Notes under the pieces: model-generated
What the model was told of the DNA's origin: nothing
The model's database searches: none
What the model saw: the letters and a program-made list of their open reading frames with translations, nothing else
From: Semisulcospira habei
Taxonomy: Eukaryota; Mollusca; Gastropoda; Semisulcospiridae
Assembly (NCBI GenBank): GCA_036245525.1
Contig: BTPG01000002.1
Span: 163,876,738-163,940,737, forward strand
DNA: 64,000 nt
Direction: 5' to 3'
Shown here: positions 57,173-64,000 of the stretch, in pieces
Numbering within the stretch: the first letter of the stretch is position 1
Layout of the letters: the number at the start of each line of letters is the position of its first letter
Made by a program: the position numbers and the translations under genes

Positions 57173-58612
57173 ATGGATAAAACCAAAAAACCAAAACTAG
57201 CACAGAAACGGCACATAGACACCGACATTGAACATGACAGTGATTCAGACTGTGAGGAAGCGACACCTCAGGCGTCGGCCGTATGGCCTCGCTTCCTCAT
57301 TGTCCATAGCAAGGTGAAGGAGAAACCAGTTACCAAGCTGCATCCTTTTCTGGTGGGGGAGACCCTCAGGAGCCATGTTGGCAGGCATGACGCCCAGCGC
57401 CTCAGGTCTGGTGACTTGCTGGTGGAGTGCCGTACTCGGGCACACTCCAGCGGGCTACTGGGGCTCTCTTCCATTGGAGACACTCCTGTGGAAGTCACAC
57501 CCCACAAAACTATGAATTCGTCAAGAGGCGTAATCAAAGATCAAGCTTTGGCAGAACTGTCAGAAGATGAACTTGTAAGGAACCTTAAGTCTCAGGGGGT
57601 GACTTACGTCAGGCGCTTCGCTTCCAAGCGAGGTGGTGGGGAGATCCGTCTCCCTACCATCATCCTGACGTTTGGCACCCCCACCCCTCCTACTACCATC
57701 TGGGGAGGTTACTACTCCCTGAGAGTGAAAAAGTACGTCCCTCTCCCCCTCCGGTGCTTTAAGTGCCAAAAGTATGGCCATGGGCAGAAGACATGCCGTC
57801 AGGCAGAGGCTTCATGCGCCCGTTGCACTAGGCCCGGACACTCTGCTGAGTCCTGCACAGCCACCCCCCTGTGTGTGAATTGCCAGGGGGCGCATATGGC
57901 TTCGGATAAGAAATGCCCTCGTTGGATATCCGAGTGCAAGATTCAGCAGGTGCGTGTGGAGAAGGGGCTGTCCTTTCTGGATGCCAAAAAACTGGTTGAA
58001 GGCCCTGGTGCAGCTGCGGCTGCCCCAACCTCTAACACCTCAGTGTATACTTTCAGTGCAGCGGTGGCAGGCAAGCGCCCCACCAAAGACTTTTCATGTC
58101 AGACCCCAACTTCTTGGTTGGGGGCGGAGCCTCGGCTCATCTCGCCCCTGGAGAGTAACCCTCCTCCGGTGGTGACAAGGAGCCAGGGAACGCAGAAGGC
58201 GGACACTGCCGGTCCGGTTGTGCCGCCTTCTGTTGCCCCTAAGCCTCAGCCCCCACCCAAACCTGTTAGTCAGTCAACTCCAAAGGCTTCTGGCTCTGGT
58301 CAGCCTTCTAAGGCCGCTAACTCTAGCGGCAGGAACGCTGCCCAGGACCAGACGTCTAAGAAATCTATGGGACCGCTGTGCGCACGGGCCCAGAAGGGGA
58401 ACACAGGTGTCCCCCTTCAAAACAAATATGCTGCACTGGAGGAGCGGATGGAGGGAGTGGAAGTTGTTGTTGCTGATGCTGCGGCAGCTCCACCCCCTTC
58501 CTCTCCGAAGAACCAAAGGAGGCCCGGGAGCCGGCCCCCCTCTGTTTCTTCAACTCCTTCCAAGGTAAAGGAAAAAGGGGGGAAAAACTCCTTACCCCCA
58601 GATAAGACTTAA
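57173..58612 (+). CDS. Nimb/I-like LINE ORF1 (nucleic acid-binding protein)
   Basis: A 479-codon frame without interruption. Residues 38-190 form an RRM-like fold region (WPRFLIVHS, TPVEVTPHKTMNSSRGVI, VRRFASKRGGGEIRLPTIIL). It is followed by three CCHC knuckles: C195-C198-H203-C208 (CFKCQKYGHGQKTC), C215-C218-H223-C228 (CARCTRPGHSAESC) and C234-C237-H241-C248. The rest is Pro/Ser/Lys-rich. The protein binds LINE RNA and chaperones it. The next ORF starts two bases after the stop, so translation of ORF2 probably needs reinitiation. Confidence 0.92.
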   Translation: MDKTKKPKLAQKRHIDTDIEHDSDSDCEEATPQASAVWPRFLIVHSKVKEKPVTKLHPFLVGETLRSHVGRHDAQRLRSGDLLVECRTRAHSSGLLGLSSIGDTPVEVTPHKTMNSSRGVIKDQALAELSEDELVRNLKSQGVTYVRRFASKRGGGEIRLPTIILTFGTPTPPTTIWGGYYSLRVKKYVPLPLRCFKCQKYGHGQKTCRQAEASCARCTRPGHSAESCTATPLCVNCQGAHMASDKKCPRWISECKIQQVRVEKGLSFLDAKKLVEGPGAAAAAPTSNTSVYTFSAAVAGKRPTKDFSCQTPTSWLGAEPRLISPLESNPPPVVTRSQGTQKADTAGPVVPPSVAPKPQPPPKPVSQSTPKASGSGQPSKAANSSGRNAAQDQTSKKSMGPLCARAQKGNTGVPLQNKYAALEERMEGVEVVVADAAAAPPPSSPKNQRRPGSRPPSVSSTPSKVKEKGGKNSLPPDKT

Positions 58613-58614
58613 TC

Positions 58615-61600
58615 ATGGACTCTTTGCTTCAGTGGAATTGTCGTGGTTTTCGAGCTAACTTTGAGGAATTACGTCTTTTAGTCAAGTTCTATAACCCCTC
58701 AGTCATATCTCTTCAGGAGACTTACCTGAAGACTTCTGACCCTGTGTCTTTTAATGGTTTTAATGTTATACATAAAGGCTCTGATTCGGAGAGGCGCTCG
58801 GGTGGAGCGGCTCTTCTCATTAGTAGCCAAATTTTATGTAGCCCCGTTAGCATCGACACCTGTCTTCAGGCTGTCGCTGCTCGGGTTACCTTAAAAAAGA
58901 CCATAACCATATGCAGTATTTACCTGCCACCATCACTGCGGGTCTGTAGCAATGATATTTTTAACTTAGTAGATCAACTGCCCCCTCCCTTTATTCTCAT
59001 GGGGGATTTTAACGGTCATGCTCACCTTTGGGGTAGTGACCACTATGATGGCAGAGGTCAGATGTTAGAAGATGTTTTTTCTCAACTTAACCTATGTGTC
59101 TTTAACGATGGCTCACCTACATACTTAACTCAGGTTCCGGATCTAGTTCTGTTCTAGACCTCACTGTGTGTGATCCTTCTCTCATGCTGGACTTTGACTG
59201 GAAGGTTCACGACGACCTGTGTGGTAGTGACCACTTCCCAGTAGTCCTGTCATCAGTCAGCTGTGAGGAGGATTCGCCGGTGGGGCGCTGGAATCTCAAG
59301 AAAGCTAACTGGTCTCTGTTTGCCTCTCTCTGTCAGTCTCGTCTTACAGAGGAGGTGGTCATGTCAGCTGAAGAACCTGTTTCTTGTTTTACTTCTATTT
59401 TGTTGGAGGTTGCCGGTGAAACCATCCCTAGAACTTCCACATCACTCCCTCGGAAGCCGAGAGTACCATGGTTCAATGAAGAGTGCCGCAAGGCCCAAAC
59501 AATGCGCAAATCTGCTCAGCGACGTGCTTTTCGTAATCCGTCGCAAGCAAATATTTTAACCTTTAAAAGACAGCGGGCGAAAGCCCGTTATATTTTTAAA
59601 CGTGAACGCCGTGCTTCCTGGAGACGCTTCGTCTCATCTTTATCTTCTAGGACTCCGTCCCAAAAAGTCTGGAAGGCTGTTCGAAGAATTAGGGGCAGGG
59701 GTGGCTCGGCTTCTGTCGGCCATCTTAGAGATGGTGCCAGTTTGGTCACAGATAAAAAGGCTGTGGCCAATTTGCTTGCCTCCACCATTGCCCATAATTC
59801 TTCAACAGAGCATTATTCACCTTTCTTCCAGAGAGAGAAGGAGAAGCGTGAATCTTGTGCTTGTGATTTTATATCGGATAACTTGGAAGACTATAATGCC
59901 CCTTTTACGTTTTCAGAATTGCAGCAAGCCATGCAGAAATGTACTGACTCTGCTGCTGGATTAGATACCATCCATTATCAGCTCATAACACATCTGCCTG
60001 AGGATTCACTCTTTGTACTTCTCAAGGCCTTTAACCATATCTGGATAACCGGTCATTTTCCGCCATCTTGGCGCCAGGCTGTGGTTGTGCCAATTCCCAA
60101 GCCGGGTAAGGATCCTTCCGACCCGGGCAACTACCGGCCAATAGCTTTGACATCATGTTTATGTAAAACTATGGAACGCTTGGTCAACGCCCGACTGGTG
60201 TGGCATCTTGAGTCACAGGGTCTCATCACAGACCTCCAGTGCGGTTTCCGGCGCTTCCGTAGTACAACTGACCATCTAGTCCGCTTTGAGTCTTTTATCC
60301 GAGATGCTTTTGTCAACAAGCAGCATGTCTATGCAATTTTCTTTGATCTTGAAAAGGCATATGACACTACCTGGAAGCATGGTATAATGTCTAATTTGTC
60401 GGACATGGGTTTTAAAGGGCATCTGCCCGTTTTTATTCACAATTTTTTGTCCAACAGGTCGTTCCATGTCCGTGTGGGCTCCACCCTCTCCGACTCCTTT
60501 GAACAGGAGATGGGTGTCCCGCAGGGCAGTATTCTATCTCCTGTTTTATTTAGCATTAAAATAAATAACATTGTAAAGGCCGTCAAGGATGATTCTGAAT
60601 GCTCTTTGTTTGTGGACGACTTTGCTTTGTGTGCACGAGGTTGAGGACTTGCGTCCCTTGAGAGGCGCTTGCAGCTGTGCGTTGATCGAATCCAGGGGTG
60701 GGTGTCTCTCAATGGATTCAGATTCTCGCCCTCCAAGACAGTCTGTGTGCATTTTACTAACCAGACGAAATTTTTTCCAGAACCTAGCCTGAGCATTGCT
60801 GGAGTGCCAATTAAGGTGGCCGAAGAGGCAAAGTTTTTGGGGGTCATCTTTGACAAAAGATTGACCTTCTGCAACCATGTTAACTACCTTAGAACCTCTT
60901 GTCGGAAGGCCCTTGACATTCTTCGTGTCGTTGGTCGTACTGACTGGGGTGCGGACCGCATCGTCTTACTTCGACTGTACCGGGCCCTTGTTCGGTCCAA
61001 ACTGGATTACGGCTCTGTGGTATATGGCTCGGCTTCCAAGTCTGTTCTGCAGCGTCTGAACACAATTCACCATCAAGGTCTGCGCATATGTCTGGGAGCC
61101 TTCAGGACATCTCCAGTTCCTAGTCTGTATGCAGAGGCAGGGGAGCCTTCTCTCAGGCTCCGCCGCATCCGCCTCATGCTCAGCTACGTTCTGAAGCTGA
61201 AGGCCCATCCAGAAAATCCTGCCTATGATTGTGTTTTTAACCCGTCGTTTGCAGAGATTTACGATGCCCATCCGGGAGCTGTCCGTCCACTTTCCTTCCG
61301 TGTCCGACCTCATCTGCAGGCGGCCGGAGTGGACCTGGACAAAGTTTCGGAATCTCTGCAACACGTCACTCCACCCTGGCTACTACCAGTTCCTGACATC
61401 TTGCTGGACTTGACTGCCCACAAGAAGGATTGTACTCCACCAGCCATATACCAACAGAGCCTCAATGAACTCCTTTCAATTTTTCCTGGCTATTGTCGTC
61501 TTTATACGGATGGGTCCAAGTCTGAGGATGGAAGAGTGGCTGCGGCTGCAGTGTCCTCTCGCCATCCTAGACGCCCATTTAAGCTCCGTCTCCCTGACCA

Positions 61601-62302
61601 TTCCTCTGTATTTAGTGCAGAACTGCAGGCCATTCTGCTGGCACTCAGGCATGCCTATCAGTCTCGGGAAAGGAACTTCCTGATTCTGTCTGACTCTCTT
61701 TCTGCCCTGCAGGCCCTTCAGGGCGCGGGAACAGACCATCCACTGCTGGTGCAGATTAGAGAGCTCTACGCGGACTTGATGAAGGAATATTATGACATCA
61801 TTTTTATTTGGGTCCCAGGCCATGTGGGCATCGAAGGCAACAGAATCGCAGATTCTGCTGCCAACGGTGCCCGCAGTGACCCTGTCCCTGACACACAGAC
61901 TGTCTATAGTGATTTTAAACCTGTTATTAGTGCGTACATAGCCCGCGAGTGGCAGTCCGAGTGGGACAAAGAGGAAGGGAACAAGCTTCATGAAGCTCTT
62001 CCTAAGTTGTCTGACAGTCTACCTTTCCGCTGCGGCAGCCGCCGTGAGGAGACTGTCCTTGCTCGGCTCCACATCGGGCACACGTATGTTACGCACTCTT
62101 ACTTAAACAGGATGAGCGTCCATGGTGTTTTGCCTGTGATGAGCAGTTTTCTGTTTGACACTTTTTGCTGTATTGTGCTGACCTAATTGACACCAGATAT
62201 AAACACTTCACAGCAGACTCCTTGAAGGTTTTGTTCCGGGATGTTCCCCCGGACAAAATCTTCAATTTTTTGAGAGAATACAATATTTTTAACAAGATCT
62301 GA
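58615..62302 (+). pseudogene. Nimb/I-like LINE ORF2: endonuclease, RT, RNase H
   Basis: Endonuclease: MDSLLQWNCRGFRANFEELR, SLQETYL, ILMGDFNGHAHLWGSD. A one-base shift at about 59135 leads into frame 59166-60644: GSGSSSVLDLTV, SDHFPVVLS, then RT with GNYRPIALTSCLCKTMERLV, FFDLEKAYDTTW, MGVPQGSILSPVLF and the catalytic FVDDFALCARG. A TGA stop at 60642-60644 follows, and the same frame continues at 60645. RNase H: RLYTDGSKSEDG (first Asp), SAELQAILLALRHA (Glu), LILSDSLSALQAL (Asp) and FIWVPGHVGIEGNRIADSAA (His and Asp). A last shift near 62150 gives the tail DLIDTRYKHF to the TGA at 62300-62302. One shift, one stop and one terminal shift make this copy inactive. Confidence 0.9.
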
Positions 62303-62519
62303 GCATTCATAGACTATGTGAATTTTTTTATTTGCCCTTTTTGTGAATCTGTAGACGTTTCTTTTCCAGACATGTGCGACATTTTAGCCTGAGATTTTTA
62401 ATCTATATTTACATCTTGTCTTAAGACCTTGCTTTTAGTCTGGCTGACCAGATTTTTACCCATCCCGCCGTGAGATGGCCTTAGTCGCCTGCTCGGCGTT
62501 AAACCCAAATAACTAACTA
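62303..62519 (+). other. Nimb/I-like LINE 3' untranslated end
   Basis: 217 bp ending GCCTGCTCGGCGTTAAACCC and AAATAACTAACTA, a short repeat tail. The ending is a widespread 3' signature of molluscan LINEs. The target duplication follows. Confidence 0.75.
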
Positions 62520-62532
62520 GCCTTCCGCGGGG

Positions 62533-63893
62533 TTGTTTAACAGTTCCAGGCCATGCCCTTCGGTCTCAACATCAGCTCCTGGGTCTTCACCAGGATCATG
62601 GACGCGGTAGTCGCTCACGCTCGGCGGTGGTCTCTCAGTCTGACCTCACACTACCTCACCGATCTGCTTCTTCGGAATCGGGACGAGTCCCGCTTGTCCA
62701 CCGATGGGACGCGCTGCTCTCCCTTCTTCACCATCTTGGTTTACTGGTCAACTTCGGCAAATCGGACCTCTCACCATCCCACAGATTTCTTTATCTGGGT
62801 ATGGATTTTTGGACCATCTTGAACCTGGATCGTGAAGTTGGCGACTTTGGCTATGCAGATGTATCGTGCCCAGGACGCTCCGGCGCGGACGTGGTTACAG
62901 TTGTTGGGGCCTAATGAGCGCTGCCGCGGACTTGCTTCCTCTCGGTTGTCTCTACTCATGGCTGATTCAACTCCATCTCCTTCTCAGACTTTGGCAGCCG
63001 TCTTCAGGGGATTTGGAAGCCCGCGTACCTGTGTCTCCCCTGGTCTGTCCGCATCTCCTCCGGTGGACGGACCCCTCTTGGTTGGCGTCTGGAGTTCCCC
63101 TAGCGTCCCCACTACCCTACCTGTCGATCTGCACGGATGCCAGTCTCTCTGGTTTAGGGGCGCTCCTACTCCCGGACTTCCACAAGACAGCGGGCCTTTG
63201 GCCACCGGATCTAGTGGGCAAGCACATCAACTGGTTAGAGTTCAAGGCAGTTTGGCTCGCTCTCATTGCCTGGGAGGTGCACGTGACACACCAGGTCTTG
63301 GTCCTCTCCGACAAATCGACAGTTGTGGTGTATATTCAGAAGCAGGGCGGGACGCGTTCTCCTTCTCTGTGCATCCTTTTATTTCAGCTACTAGTGTGGT
63401 GCCGGGATCGGGACATATTACTGCGGGCATGTCACATTCCGGGCCGGCTCAGTGTGCTAGCGTATTCTCTGTCCCATCAGGACCAGCTTCTCCATACTGA
63501 GTGGACTCTGCGCACTGACCGTTTTCGGCTGATTTGTGTACACTGGGAGACACCCATGTCGACCTGTTCGCAACACGGTGGAATACACAACGGCCCCTCT
63601 TCGTCTCTCCCATTCCAGACCCGCTCGCATGGGCGGTAGACACTCTCTTCATTCCTTGGAAGGGTCTCCTGGCATACGCGTACCCTCCCTCGGTGCTGAT
63701 ACCCAAGATTCTCATCAAGCTCAGAGGTTGCAACACGGTGCTGTTCCTGGTAGCCCCATTCTCTTGGACCAAGTGCTGGACCACAGATCTCTTGAGTCTC
63801 GCCACAGATCCCCCTCTACGGCTTTCAACGCCATGCATGATGCTGAAGCAGCCCTGCTGGGATATTTTTAAACCTTGCCCGGAGAGCCTTTTG
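62533..63893 (+). pseudogene. E6 RT end, RNase H and C-terminal pol
   Basis: The continuation of RT reads FQAMPFGLNISSWVFTRIMD and HYLTDLLLRNRDESRL, where the catalytic box is YLTD instead of YLDD. A shift leads into 62627-62914 (GRVPLVHRWDALLSLLHHLG). RNase H lies in frame 62866-63639: LSICTDASLSGLGALLLPD, HINWLEFKAVWLAL, VLVLSDKSTVVVYIQKQGG. The frame 63534-63893 follows with THVDLFATRWNTQRPLFVSP and LAWAVDTLFIPWKGL. Homology to E5 ends at CPESLLL. Confidence 0.82.
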
Positions 63894-64000
63894 TTATGGT
63901 CACAATTTATTTTAATCATTATTCATTATTTTCTTTTGGATAGAAGTTTCATTCTATGTCTTGTGTTGAGATGATGGCATGTTCTTTTTTAGTGACGTCA
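63894..64000. other. Unassigned AT-rich sequence at the window end
   Basis: 107 bp following the break in E6. Composition changes abruptly from GC-rich pol to AT-rich. It may be the end of another insertion or URI1 intron sequence. Nothing in it is recognised. Confidence 0.4.

Larger units (their letters stand above)
56499..62519 (+). mobile_element. Nimb/I-like LINE, nearly full length
   Basis: About 6.0 kb, flanked by a perfect 13-bp duplication, GCCTTCCGCGGGG, at 56486-56498 and 62520-62532. The layout is a 5' untranslated region (56499-57172), ORF1 with three CCHC knuckles (57173-58612), ORF2 with endonuclease, RT and RNase H (58615-62302), and a 3' end reading TCGGCGTTAAACCCAAATAA then CTAACTA. 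The RNase H after RT and the CCHC ORF1 place it in the I group. Nimb is the member I know from molluscs, but the exact clade was not tested. Confidence 0.9.
52783..63893 (+). mobile_element. DIRS-like retrotransposon E6, interrupted and cut off on the right
   Basis: The 5' terminal repeat starts at about 52783 (TTTATTTCTTCAAAAACGTT, then ATCGATGGTATTACTAATAG). It is followed by gag (53282-55740), RT (56159-56510, continued at 62533-62800), RNase H (62830-63640) and the C-terminal pol region (63534-63893). A Nimb/I-like LINE is inserted at 56499-62519 and a small LINE fragment at 54148-54536. Similarity to E5 pol stops at PCPESLLL near 63893, and no recombinase follows in the window. Many frameshifts mark it as old. 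It sits in the URI1 intron after exon 4. Confidence 0.85.

Noticed and set aside
57245..57537. Minus-strand ORFs within the LINE ORF1
   Set aside because: Shadows of an intact, domain-bearing plus-strand ORF.

Overview
This is eukaryotic genomic DNA, most likely from a mollusc (probably a gastropod). The evidence is spliced animal genes with GT/AG introns, a tRNA-derived SINE with an (ATT)n tail, several DIRS-type tyrosine-recombinase retrotransposons, a Nimb/I-like LINE carrying RNase H, and a Chapaev/N-RAG-TP-like DNA transposon, a family I recall being described from Aplysia. No bacterial gene organisation is present and none of the transposon ORFs sits in an operon.

Two host genes lie head to head and are almost buried in transposons. 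On the minus strand, three exons (32719-32892, 17433-17608, 16951-17052) encode the N-terminal half of a ZDHHC1/ZDHHC11-type palmitoyltransferase, including the complete DHHC cysteine-rich core. On the plus strand, four exons (44637-44716, 45504-45582, 52001-52136, 52637-52728) encode the N-terminal prefoldin part of URI1. All splice phases agree. The rest of ZDHHC must lie left of the window and the rest of URI1 to the right. The presumed shared promoter region is 43418-44636.

The remainder is mobile DNA, much of it nested. There are six DIRS-like elements: E1 1073-4244 (+), E2 4420-11424 (-), E3 11817-16707 (-), E4 17800-31258 (-), E5 33272-43417 (-) and E6 52783-about 63893 (+). The minus-strand ones have the canonical layout: inverted terminal repeats (ITRs), a gag with an N-terminal Cys/His domain, RT-RNase H, an overlapping tyrosine recombinase, and an internal complementary region (ICR) that joins the two terminal sequences. 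E4 is interrupted by an intact Chapaev-like transposon (18665-22917) inside its recombinase gene and by a Gypsy element without integrase (24416-29636). E2 carries a solo LTR of that Gypsy family (5719-6566). E5 carries an RTE-like LINE (38755-42646) just before its gag start. E6 carries a Nimb/I-like LINE (56499-62519) in its RT.

In URI1 intron 2 a second RTE-like LINE is fused at its 5' end to a tRNA-derived SINE head, the whole unit is flanked by one target-site duplication, and a hAT element sits in its 3' end. Short foldback repeats are scattered through the introns. The nested order gives a relative chronology: host introns, then DIRS, then LINE, Chapaev and Gypsy, then hAT. The first 1.07 kb of the window is the 3' part of a second, diverged Chapaev-like copy.
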